Positions 34,994 to 44,065 of a DNA stretch of 64,000 nucleotides are shown here, piece after piece (position 1 is the first letter of the stretch; each line of letters starts with the position of its first letter). Under the pieces are notes generated by a model. It ran no database searches and had not been told where the DNA came from. It saw only the letters and a program-made list of their open reading frames with translations. Position numbers and translations under genes: made by a program. Source of the DNA: Fidelibacterota bacterium (GTDB lineage: Bacteria; Fidelibacterota; Fidelibacteria; Fidelibacterales; Fidelibacteraceae). The stretch covers positions 1 to 64,000 of the forward strand of contig JAQVTR010000002.1 of the NCBI GenBank assembly GCA_028699915.1, in the 5' to 3' direction.

Positions 34994-36241
34994 TTAGGTT
35001 TTCCTTTCCTGCTTTTTTGCAGCCGGGAACAAGATATTGTTCAAAATAAGACGGTAGCCCGGGCTGTTCTTGTGCAGGTCCAGATTAGTGGGAGGATCGC
35101 CGACATAGTGGCGGTAGTCTTCGGGGTCATGACCGCCGTAATAGGTGAAGGTGCCCTTACCCGCATTGCCGTGGATATATTTTACGCGTTCGCTGTTCCG
35201 GGTTTCTCCCATGATCAGAACGTGTTTTTTGATCCGCTTGCGGTTGAAATAGGTGGTTTGTCCCATAAAACCCCGGATCAGAGATTCGTGGTTCTGGGTC
35301 AGCATCGCCGGAATGGGATCAAATTTGGCGGAGAATTCAAAAAGACTGAAATAATCCGTGGCGGGATCCAGCTGCAGGGGAGCAAAACCGGGAGGAATGT
35401 CAATATCCGAAAATTCGTAAAGCTGGGGATCCGGATACAGATTGTAATCCGTAAAAGCAAAGCCAAGACCATAATCGAGTTTCTCCCGGTAATCCGGATC
35501 GATGGGATCGTGGTCAAAGACCGCATGGCAGATATCGGTGCCGGCAGCCGCTAATGCAATGTCATAGGTATCCGTTGCTGCGCACATGGCAAACATAAAA
35601 CCGCCGGAAAGGACATATTCGCGGATTTTTTGGGCAACCGCCAACTTTAATTGCGAGACTTTTTTATATCCCAGCTGTTTTGCCAGGTTTTCCTGCGTGA
35701 TCTGTTCCTGAATATACCAGGGTGCATTGCGGTAGTTGGCGTAAAATTTCCCGTACTGACCGGTAAAATCCTCATGATGCAAATGCAGCCAGTCGTATTT
35801 TTCCAGTTCGGAGCCAAGGATATCCGCGTCGTAGACCTTAGCATAGGGGATCTCCGCATAAGTCAGGGCAAGGGTAACCGCGTCATCCCAGGGGAGCGTA
35901 TTGGGCGGCGTGTAAACGGCGATCTCCGGCGCTTTTTCAAGCAGGATCACCGCCATGTTGTTTTCCTCGATCTGCGCCATAATCCCGGCATAAGAGCTGC
36001 TGCCGACCTTTTCGTAGCTAACGCCGCGCAAGAGGCATTCCTTTTCGAGTTTATCCAGATCGGGAAAAGAAAAAGCGCCGCCGCGGTAATTTAACAGCCA
36101 TTCGACGTTAACCCCGTTCTGCAGGGCAAGATATGCGATCCCGTATGCTTTCAGATGATTGTTCTGGGCATGGTCCATCGGGATCAGGATCGCAGCGGAA
36201 ATCCGCAATGTGATACTGAATAAGACTACAATTCGCGGCAT
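34994..36241 (-). CDS. Conserved exported protein of unknown function, Bacteroidetes-type family
   Basis: A 415-residue protein with a short signal-like N-terminus (MPRIVVLFSITLRISAA) and highly conserved-looking motifs: ILIPMDHAQNNHLKAYGIAY, LPWDDAVTLALTYAEIPY, DWLHLHHEDFTGQYGKFYA, GGFMFAMCAATDTYDIALA, LTQNHESLIRGFMGQT and YYGGHDPEDYRHYVGDPPTN. Many His, Asp and Glu suggest a metal-dependent hydrolase or GATase-like fold. I recall near relatives in Bacteroidetes, sometimes labelled asparagine synthetase B without that enzyme's domains. The start is uncertain between 36241 and 36262; the in-frame reading to 36676 overlaps the divergent lipoprotein gene and was rejected. Confidence 0.75.
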   Translation of the reverse strand: MPRIVVLFSITLRISAAILIPMDHAQNNHLKAYGIAYLALQNGVNVEWLLNYRGGAFSFPDLDKLEKECLLRGVSYEKVGSSSYAGIMAQIEENNMAVILLEKAPEIAVYTPPNTLPWDDAVTLALTYAEIPYAKVYDADILGSELEKYDWLHLHHEDFTGQYGKFYANYRNAPWYIQEQITQENLAKQLGYKKVSQLKLAVAQKIREYVLSGGFMFAMCAATDTYDIALAAAGTDICHAVFDHDPIDPDYREKLDYGLGFAFTDYNLYPDPQLYEFSDIDIPPGFAPLQLDPATDYFSLFEFSAKFDPIPAMLTQNHESLIRGFMGQTTYFNRKRIKKHVLIMGETRNSERVKYIHGNAGKGTFTYYGGHDPEDYRHYVGDPPTNLDLHKNSPGYRLILNNILFPAAKKQERKT

Positions 36242-36313
36242 GTATGTCCATAATCCAAACATTGTGCTAATTTGGATAAATTTATTTAATAAAGCAAATT
36301 TTTTACCTATTAT

Positions 36314-37153
36314 ATGGCTATGAGAACAAGCTATAAATACTTCATTACGCTGCTTATTTTTCTGCTGACTTCCTGCGATATGCAACCCGGCGCCGATATT
36401 TGCGTCAGTCTGCCGCCGCAAGCTTATCTTGTCAGACGCATTGCCGGTGAAGCAATTCCCGTCAGCATTATGATCCCGCCGGGCTCCGCTCCGCCGACCT
36501 ACTCCCCCACACCCTCGCAAATCCGCGATCTGCAGCAGTGCCGGCTTTATATTAAAAACGGACACCCGGACTTCCATTTCGAGAAGAAGCACATCGATCC
36601 CTATCTCATGGAACATCCGGAAATTCATATTGTAGACATGGCGGATTCCATGGATATTATTCCCGGTGACGCCCATATCTGGCTGTCCCCCAGCATTATG
36701 CGAACAGCTGCCGGAAGGATATACCGGGAACTGAACGCGATCTGGCCGGAACGCAATGACTATTTTTATGCCAATTATCAGAATCTGATCCGTGACATTG
36801 ACAGTTTAGACCGGGAGCTTCAGAGCATATTCCGGGATCACCGGGGAGTGGAATTTTTAACCATGCATCCTTCATGGACTTATTTTGCACGGGATTACGG
36901 GATCCGTCAGATCAGTATTCGTGAAGAGAACAAGGCACCTTCCGCCCGGCAGCTCAGCGCCCTGATCGACCATGCCAAAAACTCCGGTATCCGGATTATT
37001 TTCATACAGAAAGAATTCGCTTTTGAACAGACGGATGTGCTGGCACGCGAAATCAATGCACAGGTCGTAGCGCTGGATCCCCTGAATGAATCGTGGCTGA
37101 ACAATCTGCGTCTGACCGGACGTATATTTTTACGGACTTTCAATGACCCCTAA
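36314..37153 (+). CDS. ZnuA/TroA-like metal-binding lipoprotein, first histidine ligand missing
   Basis: A 279-residue lipoprotein (LLTSC, C21). The fold of cluster A-I metal-binding proteins of ABC transporters is recognisable: VSLPPQAYLVRRIAGEAI, YSPTPSQIRDL, GDAHIWLSP (H121) and FLTMHPSWTYFARDYG (H185), then IFIQKEFAFEQTDVLA. The position that normally reads D-P-H-x-Y reads A-P-P-T-Y (59-63), so one metal ligand is absent. No permease or ATPase gene is adjacent. Its end overlaps the DMT transporter gene by 11 bp. It may bind metal differently or use the partner subunits of another transporter. Confidence 0.85.
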   Translation: MAMRTSYKYFITLLIFLLTSCDMQPGADICVSLPPQAYLVRRIAGEAIPVSIMIPPGSAPPTYSPTPSQIRDLQQCRLYIKNGHPDFHFEKKHIDPYLMEHPEIHIVDMADSMDIIPGDAHIWLSPSIMRTAAGRIYRELNAIWPERNDYFYANYQNLIRDIDSLDRELQSIFRDHRGVEFLTMHPSWTYFARDYGIRQISIREENKAPSARQLSALIDHAKNSGIRIIFIQKEFAFEQTDVLAREINAQVVALDPLNESWLNNLRLTGRIFLRTFNDP

Positions 37154-38084
37154 ACGGCCTGTCTTTTTTCTTTATTTTTTGTACCTGATCAATGTATTTC
37201 TCTTCGGCAGTTCCTGGATGTTCAATAAAATAGTCCTGAACGAAGGCGCCGGACCTGTCTGGTCAGCGGCCCTGCGTCAGGGTGTTGCGGCTCTGGTATT
37301 TTTGATCGTGTACTTAATTCGCAAACCCTTGATAAGACCAAATCGAAAGGAACTCATCCTTATTCTTCTTTATGGGATCTGCATGCTGGCGCTGGCACAT
37401 GTGTTCTCCTTTATGGGACAGCAGTATCTCTATTCAGGACTTGCCAGCATTATTTTTAGCATCTTCCCCATTCTCATCCTCCTGATCTCCGGAGTTCTAA
37501 TGCCCCGCCGGGAGCCGCTTACCCTAATGAAGATACTGGGCAGCATTATCGGCTTTTCCGGTATCATCCTCATATTTTACAGCCGGGATATCGCCCTTTC
37601 GGACAGCACTTCCTGGAAAGGGATCCTGCTTGTGCTGCTTGCGGTTTTTGTAAATGCGGTCCCCAATGTGCTCATTAAACGCGACGGAAAAAATATCGAT
37701 CCCCTCATCCTGAATGTCGGCGGGATGCTCGCAGCGGTTCTTTTTTTATTCCCCTTTGCATTATTGACGGAAGGCCTCCCCCGTTTCCCTCTGACCCCGG
37801 TCCTGATCCTGGCGGAATTGTACCTTGGTATTTTTTGCAGCGCACTGGCTTTCTTTTTGTATTTCTACCTCCTGCGGAAGATCTCCGTTTTTAAGATGTC
37901 CCTCTCCGCCTACCTTACGCCGCTTGTTGCGGTTTTTTTGGGCTATGTTTTTTTTGCTGAAAAATTATCCGTAAATCATTATATTGGAATGATATTAATT
38001 ATGACAGGCATTTTTATAACCGGGATCAGGCATGCAAGAAAACCTCGTACGAAAACGCTACAAGAACGCCATTTTGGATCTTGA
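37143..38084 (+). CDS. EamA/DMT-family transporter
   Basis: A 313-residue inner-membrane protein with ten predicted helices in two EamA repeats. FLFGSSWMFNKIVLNEGAGP opens the first half as in other drug/metabolite exporters, and LGYVFFAEKLSVNHYIGMIL closes the second. Substrates are usually amino acids or small metabolites, but the one here is unknown. Its start overlaps the metal-binding lipoprotein gene and its end overlaps ogt by about 50 bp, so these genes are tightly packed. Confidence 0.9.
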   Translation: MTPKRPVFFLYFLYLINVFLFGSSWMFNKIVLNEGAGPVWSAALRQGVAALVFLIVYLIRKPLIRPNRKELILILLYGICMLALAHVFSFMGQQYLYSGLASIIFSIFPILILLISGVLMPRREPLTLMKILGSIIGFSGIILIFYSRDIALSDSTSWKGILLVLLAVFVNAVPNVLIKRDGKNIDPLILNVGGMLAAVLFLFPFALLTEGLPRFPLTPVLILAELYLGIFCSALAFFLYFYLLRKISVFKMSLSAYLTPLVAVFLGYVFFAEKLSVNHYIGMILIMTGIFITGIRHARKPRTKTLQERHFGS

Positions 38085-38529
38085 AATCGCCGTTTATGCC
38101 GGAAGACTGATCGCAATCGCGTTTTTCGGTCTGCAGAAAGACCTTATTCCCCGTCTCCTCCGGTGTGGATACGAAGATTACGGTGAGGGCGATCCGGACT
38201 CGCTGTCCGCTCAGCTCAACACCTATCTCAACGGAGAAGATCCGCGCTTCAGCGTTGCGCTCCGTCTTTACGGCACGCCGTTTCAAATTGCCGTCTGGAA
38301 AGGTTGCATGCGTATTCCTTTCGGACAAACGCGTTCTTACCGGGAACTGGCCCGGATGGCGGGGTATCCCCGTGCGTTCAGGGCTGTCGGCTCAGCCATG
38401 GCAAAAAATCCGCTGCCGCTGATTATTCCCTGTCATCGTGTAATTCGTTCCGACGGCCAAACCGGAGGCTTCGCCGGCGGATCCGCGTTAAAAACCGCAT
38501 TATTAAATCATGAGAAAGGGTTGAAATGA
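38032..38529 (+). CDS. ogt: Methylated-DNA-protein-cysteine methyltransferase
   Basis: A 165-residue suicide repair protein for O6-alkylguanine. The helix-turn-helix part FQIAVWKGCMRIPFGQTRSY is followed by GSAMAKNPLPLIIPCHRVI with the acceptor cysteine in PCHRV, and GGFAGG near the end. All residues needed for alkyl transfer are present. It overlaps the DMT gene and its stop overlaps the start of the GH9 gene (ATGA). Confidence 0.96.
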   Translation: MQENLVRKRYKNAILDLEIAVYAGRLIAIAFFGLQKDLIPRLLRCGYEDYGEGDPDSLSAQLNTYLNGEDPRFSVALRLYGTPFQIAVWKGCMRIPFGQTRSYRELARMAGYPRAFRAVGSAMAKNPLPLIIPCHRVIRSDGQTGGFAGGSALKTALLNHEKGLK

Positions 38530-41042
38530 AACGCATGATCTTTATTCCGCTTCTATTCCTGTTTTTTGCAGTTTCCTGCAAGCTGGGGGAAGAAGCCGCT
38601 CCGGATTCATGGATCCGCATAAATCAGCTGGGATATAAGCCGGGCAGCAGCAAAACTGTCGTATTTTGCACCTTGAACGAAGACACGCGTCCGGAATTTT
38701 TCCGGGTGATCGATGCCGTCACGCATGCGCTGGTTCTCGAAAGTGACGCCATTGATTCCTGCGGTCCTTACGGCCCTTTTGCAGGAACCTACCGTTTTGA
38801 TCTTAATGCTTTTAATACGCCCGGGAAATATTACATCCGTTCAGAAAATGTGGAATCTCCGGCTTTCCGCATTGCGGACAATGTTTACGACGGAACGGCA
38901 GATTTTCTTCTGCGCTACATGCGGCAGCAACGCTGCAATTTTAATCCCTATCTCAACGATTCCTGCCACACTAACGACGGATTTATCGTATACGAACCGG
39001 GGAAAGAGGGCGAGCGTATCAATGTTACCGGGGGCTGGCACGATGCAACGGATTATCTTCAGTATACCGCGACATCCGCCAATGCCGTTTTTCAGATGCT
39101 TTTGGCATACCGGGAATATCCCGCTTCTTTCCGTGATGCCTACGATGCAGCCGGACTCCCTGGCGCCAACGGCATTCCGGATGTGATTGACGAAGCCAAA
39201 TGGGGTATGGACTGGCTTTCCCGTATGAATCCCTCCCCGGACCGCTTTTTCAACCAGATCGCCGATGACCGCGATCATTCCGGTTTTCGTCTTCCGACGG
39301 AAGATTCCGTCCGTTACCATCCCGAGTGGGAAGGCCGCCCGGTCTACTTTTGCACGGGAGAGATCCAGGGGCTGATGAATCACAAGAACCGGACAAGCGG
39401 AGTTGCGTCCACCGCAGGAAAGTTTGCATCGGCGTTTGCTATCGGCGCCCAAGTTCTGCCGGAATTCTATCCGCGCTACGCCGAAGCCCTGGAATTGCGT
39501 GCACAACTGGCCTATGCCTACGGCAAACAGTATCCCGGAGCCTGCCAAACTGCGCCCTGCGTTGCACCGTATTTCTACGAAGAGGATAACTGGGCGGATG
39601 ATATGATGCTGGCAGCCGCAGAACTCTACCGGCTGAACGGAAAAAAATATTTCAGGACAGAAGTGATGAAATTCGCCGAAATGGAGCCGGTATCGCCCTG
39701 GATGGGTGCCGATACGGCCCGGCATTACCAATGGTATCCTTTCTTTAATGCGGGCCATTATGAAGCGGCTTCCGTTGAGACCTTTGAGGAACGTGAAAAG
39801 CTGATCGCCTTGTACGGAGAAGGACTGGAACGTATCCGTCTTCGCGGAGCCGGAAATGCTTTCCGCAACGGAATTCCCTTTATCTGGTGCTCCAATAATT
39901 TTGTCACGGCAGCACTATCCCAATCCCTGCTGTACCGAAAGCTAAGCAATGATGCGCGTTTCGATGAAATGGAAGCAGCTTTGCGCGACTGGCTTTTTGG
40001 ATGCAATCCCTGGGGAAGCAGTATGATCGTGGGCTTGCCGGCTAACGGCGATACTCCGATAGACCCGCACAGTTCTCTGACCTATCTGTACGATATGAAG
40101 ATCGACGGCGGATTGGTGGATGGTCCGGTTTACGGCTCGATCTTCAATAACCTGCAAGGTCTGCGTTTGCTGAATGAAGATGAATATGCGGATTTCCAGT
40201 CCGATCTGGTGGTCTATCACGATGATGCCGGCGACTATTCCACAAACGAGCCGACCATGGACGGTACCGCCTGCCTTGTTCTCTATCTGGCTTCGCTGGA
40301 AAGTCCGAAAAACAATGCCTTTGCTCTCAGCGATGCCTACGGTGCCGTCGTTCGCGGCAATCCGCAGGAAAAGCGCATCGCCCTTCTCTTTTCGGCTCAC
40401 GATAAGGCAGAAGGCGGCATGTTCATTGCCGACAGTCTGAAAGCACTGGATGTCCGGGCATCCTTCTTCTTTACCGGCGATTTTTACCGAAACCCCTTAT
40501 TCAAATCCCTGATCAAACGCCTGATCGGCGACGGACATTACCTGGGCGCGCATTCGGATAAGCATCTGCCGTATAATGAATGGGACAGTAAGCGCACGCT
40601 AAAGGTAAGCGAGGAAACCTTTAAAGAGGACCTCCGTGCAAATTATGCGGCCATGGAGAATTGGGACATTCATAAGGAATCCGCCCGCTACTTTCTGGCT
40701 CCCTATGAATGGTATGACAAAAATATCGCACTCTGGACCTATCATGAAGGTTTGAAACTGATAAACTTCACACCCGGAACTTTGACGCAAGCGGATTATA
40801 CCACTCCCGGTATGGGCAGCAAATACTATGATAATGCCGCGATCTATCAATCCGTGATGTTCTTTGAAGACCGTAACACCCTGAACGGCTTTATCATGCT
40901 AATCCATCCGGGAACCGAAACGGAACGCGACGAAAAATTTTACCATGAACTGCCCCGGCTGATCCGGGAGTTGAAGGCAAAGGGCTATTCCTTTGTCCGC
41001 ATTGACTCAATGCTGGACCTGCCGCACGAAAAGCCGTTTTAA
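38526..41042 (+). CDS. Lipoprotein fusion of GH9 glycoside hydrolase and NodB/CE4-like deacetylase
   Basis: An 838-residue surface lipoprotein (FFAVSC, C18). Residues 28-115 are the Ig-like domain that precedes GH9 (IRINQLGYKPGSSKTVVF). The GH9 catalytic part runs from about 122 to 595 with GGWHDATDY (D173 and D176) and the acid glutamate E575 in TNEPTMDGTA. Residues about 615-830 are a polysaccharide-deacetylase domain with the AHD segment, the metal motif HSDKH (676-680), RYFLAPYEW and MLIHPG. It should cut and deacetylate beta-glucan- or chitin-like polymers at the cell surface. No other CAZyme genes or transport genes for sugar flank it. Confidence 0.88.
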   Translation: MKRMIFIPLLFLFFAVSCKLGEEAAPDSWIRINQLGYKPGSSKTVVFCTLNEDTRPEFFRVIDAVTHALVLESDAIDSCGPYGPFAGTYRFDLNAFNTPGKYYIRSENVESPAFRIADNVYDGTADFLLRYMRQQRCNFNPYLNDSCHTNDGFIVYEPGKEGERINVTGGWHDATDYLQYTATSANAVFQMLLAYREYPASFRDAYDAAGLPGANGIPDVIDEAKWGMDWLSRMNPSPDRFFNQIADDRDHSGFRLPTEDSVRYHPEWEGRPVYFCTGEIQGLMNHKNRTSGVASTAGKFASAFAIGAQVLPEFYPRYAEALELRAQLAYAYGKQYPGACQTAPCVAPYFYEEDNWADDMMLAAAELYRLNGKKYFRTEVMKFAEMEPVSPWMGADTARHYQWYPFFNAGHYEAASVETFEEREKLIALYGEGLERIRLRGAGNAFRNGIPFIWCSNNFVTAALSQSLLYRKLSNDARFDEMEAALRDWLFGCNPWGSSMIVGLPANGDTPIDPHSSLTYLYDMKIDGGLVDGPVYGSIFNNLQGLRLLNEDEYADFQSDLVVYHDDAGDYSTNEPTMDGTACLVLYLASLESPKNNAFALSDAYGAVVRGNPQEKRIALLFSAHDKAEGGMFIADSLKALDVRASFFFTGDFYRNPLFKSLIKRLIGDGHYLGAHSDKHLPYNEWDSKRTLKVSEETFKEDLRANYAAMENWDIHKESARYFLAPYEWYDKNIALWTYHEGLKLINFTPGTLTQADYTTPGMGSKYYDNAAIYQSVMFFEDRNTLNGFIMLIHPGTETERDEKFYHELPRLIRELKAKGYSFVRIDSMLDLPHEKPF

Positions 41043-41268
41043 TCGATAAAAACAAAGCGCCGCTTCCGGTATTAAAGGGAACGACGGAAACGCTGCTGCT
41101 TGAGCGACGTTTTTTCTGTCCTTTTCCCTTGCTCCAATTCGCAATGAAGAAGAATATTTCGAGGATCCCCAAGGTGCCGGGAGCCCGGATGCGCAGAATA
41201 AAATCCTTTTGAATCCGATCAAATAAAACGTAATTTTAAAGATAAATGAGAATTTAATATTGAAAAGT
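41043..41268. other. Intergenic spacer before lipA
   Basis: A 226-bp gap with a T-run at about 41110 after an imperfect stem (possible weak terminator for the GH9 gene). The last 50 bases before lipA are very AT-rich and probably hold its promoter, but no convincing -35/-10 pair was found. A minus-strand frame here overlaps the GH9 gene end and looks non-coding. Confidence 0.35.
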
Positions 41269-42150
41269 ATGATGGAAACACGCAAACCAGAATGGCTGAA
41301 GATCAATCTGCCCGGCGGCACACAATGCCAAACCGTGAAATCGGTCCTGCAGCGTTACCATTTGTGTACGGTTTGTGATGAAGCTCACTGCCCCAACAAA
41401 GAAGAATGCTGGTCACGGAAAACCGCCACTTTCATGATTCTCGGCGATAGCTGTACCCGTAATTGCCGTTTTTGTGCGGTACACAGTGGAATAACGCTTC
41501 CGCCGGATCCGAAAGAACCTGCCGGAATTGCAGAAGCCATCGCCCTCCTGGATCTGGATTACGCCGTGATAACTTGTGTTACCCGGGACGATCTTCCCGA
41601 CGGCGGTGCGGCGCACTGGGCGGCATGCATCCGGGAAGTCCGTAAGCGCAATCCCGCTTGCCGCATTGAGATACTGATTTCTGATCTGCAGGGAAATTTA
41701 AAGGATCTTGACACGATCCTGGACGCTGCTCCGGATGTGATCGGGCACAACCTGGAAACCGTGCCCCGTCTCTACCCACAGGTACGCCCGCAGGCGGATT
41801 ACCTGCGCTCCCTGGAAATACTCCGGCATGCGTCAGAACAGGGTTTTATAAGCAAAACCGGTATTATGCTGGGACTGGGCGAAAACGCTCCGGAAGTGGA
41901 GGCGCTGATCCGGGACAGTATTGAACAGTGCGTATCCGTATTTACTATCGGCCAATATTTGCAGCCTTCTCGAAAACATTTGCCCATCCGCGAATATGTC
42001 AGCCCGGAAACCTTTGCCCTTTACCGGGAATATGCAATGCAGGCAGGTATGCGCTATGTGCTGTCAGGACCCCTGGTACGCTCTTCCTATCAAGCGAAAG
42101 ATGCCTTTCAGTATTTACATGCCGGGAACGGCAAAGGCAATAAAAAATAA
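41269..42150 (+). CDS. lipA: Lipoyl synthase
   Basis: A 293-residue radical SAM enzyme. The auxiliary-cluster motif CTVCDEAHCPNKEEC and the radical SAM motif CTRNCRFC are both complete, and the C-terminal RSSYQAKDAF serine segment is present. LipA inserts sulfur into octanoyl chains on lipoate-dependent proteins. The start is the ATG at 41269 or the next codon; a TTG at 41260 is also in frame. No lipB or lplA is near. It leads the operon to the ABC-F gene. Confidence 0.96.
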   Translation: MMETRKPEWLKINLPGGTQCQTVKSVLQRYHLCTVCDEAHCPNKEECWSRKTATFMILGDSCTRNCRFCAVHSGITLPPDPKEPAGIAEAIALLDLDYAVITCVTRDDLPDGGAAHWAACIREVRKRNPACRIEILISDLQGNLKDLDTILDAAPDVIGHNLETVPRLYPQVRPQADYLRSLEILRHASEQGFISKTGIMLGLGENAPEVEALIRDSIEQCVSVFTIGQYLQPSRKHLPIREYVSPETFALYREYAMQAGMRYVLSGPLVRSSYQAKDAFQYLHAGNGKGNKK

Positions 42151-42161
42151 AAGGGAAAACA

Positions 42162-42833
42162 ATGAAATACCTTTTGGCTCCATCCCTCCTTTCAGCGAAC
42201 TTCATGCAGCTCGGTGAAGAAGTCCGCATGCTGGAAAAAGCCTCGGCCGATCTGCTGCACTGCGATGTCATGGACGGGCATTTTGTGCCGAACCTGACAT
42301 TCGGCCCTCCGATCATCCGGCAATTGAAAGATCATTCCGCACTGCCCCTGGACGTACATCTGATGATCAGCAACCCCGAAGCGATGCTGGACCCGTACCT
42401 GGATGCCGGAGCGGACTGGCTTTCTTTTCAGTATGAAGCCGCCGTTCACCATCAGCGAGCATTGAACCATATCCGCAAAAAGGGCGCAAAAGCGGGGATC
42501 GTGCTCAATCCGGGCACAAATGTGGATCTCATTCGCGATCTGCTGCCGGATTGCGATTACGTTCTGCTTATGTCCGTCAATCCGGGATTCGGCGGCCAGC
42601 ACTACATTCCGCAAGTCGACCGCAAGATCCGCCGGCTGACGGAAATACGGACAGAAATGGGATTGAACGGACTTAATATTGAGGTCGACGGCGGGGTCGG
42701 ACTGCAGAATCTCAGCCGGCTTCGGGCAATGGGTGTCAATATCTTCGTTGCCGGTTCTGCGATCTTCAACAGCCCCGACCCAAAAAAAACGATCGGACAA
42801 ATGCAGCAAATCATCAAGAATAAAGAGGAATGA
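42162..42833 (+). CDS. rpe: Ribulose-phosphate 3-epimerase
   Basis: A 223-residue TIM-barrel enzyme. It shows APSLLSANF, HCDVMDGHFVPNLTFGP, DVHLMISNPE, NPGFGGQHYIP and EVDGGVG, which hold the metal and substrate. It interconverts ribulose-5-phosphate and xylulose-5-phosphate in the pentose phosphate pathway. It follows lipA by 11 bp with GGGAAA upstream of the ATG. Confidence 0.97.
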   Translation: MKYLLAPSLLSANFMQLGEEVRMLEKASADLLHCDVMDGHFVPNLTFGPPIIRQLKDHSALPLDVHLMISNPEAMLDPYLDAGADWLSFQYEAAVHHQRALNHIRKKGAKAGIVLNPGTNVDLIRDLLPDCDYVLLMSVNPGFGGQHYIPQVDRKIRRLTEIRTEMGLNGLNIEVDGGVGLQNLSRLRAMGVNIFVAGSAIFNSPDPKKTIGQMQQIIKNKEE

Positions 42834-42835
42834 CC

Positions 42836-44065
42836 ATGCCTAAAACACTCAGCATACATGCCGATCTTCTTTATGACGGCAATCGGCGCCTGGAAAACAA
42901 GACGCTGATCATCGAAAAAAACATGATTGTGGATATTCACGATCAAAAAGGGAAAGCCGATTACAGCGGTATTGTGACTCCGGCTTTTATTGACGGACAC
43001 AGCCACATCGGGATGCACCGGGAGGGCGAACCGTCGGAAGAGGGAGAGACCAACGACGTGGTAGCGCAGCTACTCATTTCCAACGACCCGCTGAACAGTA
43101 TCTATTTTGATGACCGCGCTTTCAGCGAGGCGGTTGATTTCGGTCAACTCTACTCCTGCGTCGTCCCCGGAAGCGGGAATCTGATCGGCGGGAAAGCCAA
43201 GGTAATCCGGAATTTTTCTCCTAACCGCAGAGATGCGCTCGTCAAGGATTACGGCTATAAAATGGCGCTGGGCTATAATCCGCGTTCGACAACCGACTGG
43301 AAGGGAGAGCGTCCCAATACGCGCATGGGCGTCTACGGCCTTCTGGAACGGAAATTCGACGAGATCCTGCTAAAAAAGGAAAAAGCGGAATTCCGACGTG
43401 AAAAAGCAATACGCGAAGCGGATAAGCAGCTCAAAGAAGCAAAGATCTCAGCTCAGGAAAAAACCGAACTGCTGAAAGATGCGGAACGTGAATATCAACT
43501 GAGTTTCAGCACCGAAGAAAAAGATTACCTGGAATTGCTAAGCGGAAATAAAACCGCTAAAGTCCATGTCCACAAGGAAGACGATGTTCTGTACCTGATC
43601 TACCTGAAAGAAAAATACGGACTCCGGATTAGCGCTGAACATCTGGGCGATGTCTGGCACAAGGATATTTTTAAAGAGCTTGTGAAACACGGTATTCCCA
43701 TCATGTACGGTCCCCTGGCCTCTCTTGGATACAAGGTTGAGCTGAAACACGGCTTTTATCAGAACGCCCGGCTCCTGATGGAGACCACGACTGATTTTGG
43801 GCTGATGTCCGATCACCCCGTTATTCTGACAACCAGCCTGCGTGATACGCTGAAATATTTTTTGATCTTCGGCATGTCCGAACTTGATGCACTGGCCCTG
43901 ATCACACGGAACAATGCCCGCATACTTGGCATTGCTGAACATCTGGGCACGCTTGAACCCGGAAAATGGGCGAGTTTGCTTGTCTGGGACCGGGATCCCC
44001 TGCATCTGGCCGCTTTCCCCCGACTGGTGATCGGCGAAGGTGAAATACTGCGAAAACGGAAATGA
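42836..44065 (+). CDS. Metal-dependent amidohydrolase with a charged helical insertion
   Basis: A 409-residue protein of the amidohydrolase superfamily. The metal-binding H55-S-H57 lies in FIDGHSHIGMH, other candidate ligands are H244/H246 in KVHVHKEDD, H269 in SAEHLGD and D326-H327 in MSDHPV, and the C-terminus ends NNARILGIAEHLGTLEPGKW as in imidazolonepropionase-like enzymes. Residues about 171-235 are a lysine/glutamate-rich helical insertion likely to form a coiled-coil hairpin. The substrate is unknown. GAGG is seven bases before the ATG at 42836, better than the overlapping ATG at 42830. Confidence 0.85.
   Translation: MPKTLSIHADLLYDGNRRLENKTLIIEKNMIVDIHDQKGKADYSGIVTPAFIDGHSHIGMHREGEPSEEGETNDVVAQLLISNDPLNSIYFDDRAFSEAVDFGQLYSCVVPGSGNLIGGKAKVIRNFSPNRRDALVKDYGYKMALGYNPRSTTDWKGERPNTRMGVYGLLERKFDEILLKKEKAEFRREKAIREADKQLKEAKISAQEKTELLKDAEREYQLSFSTEEKDYLELLSGNKTAKVHVHKEDDVLYLIYLKEKYGLRISAEHLGDVWHKDIFKELVKHGIPIMYGPLASLGYKVELKHGFYQNARLLMETTTDFGLMSDHPVILTTSLRDTLKYFLIFGMSELDALALITRNNARILGIAEHLGTLEPGKWASLLVWDRDPLHLAAFPRLVIGEGEILRKRK

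Noticed and set aside
36242-36676. Extended N-terminus of the 415-residue unknown protein up to 36676
   Set aside because: The extra 145 codons lie antisense to the signal peptide and mature part of the ZnuA-like lipoprotein, and have no family character.
38841-39758. A 305-codon minus-strand frame opposite the GH9 gene
   Set aside because: Antisense to the catalytic domain of GH9; no signal for translation.
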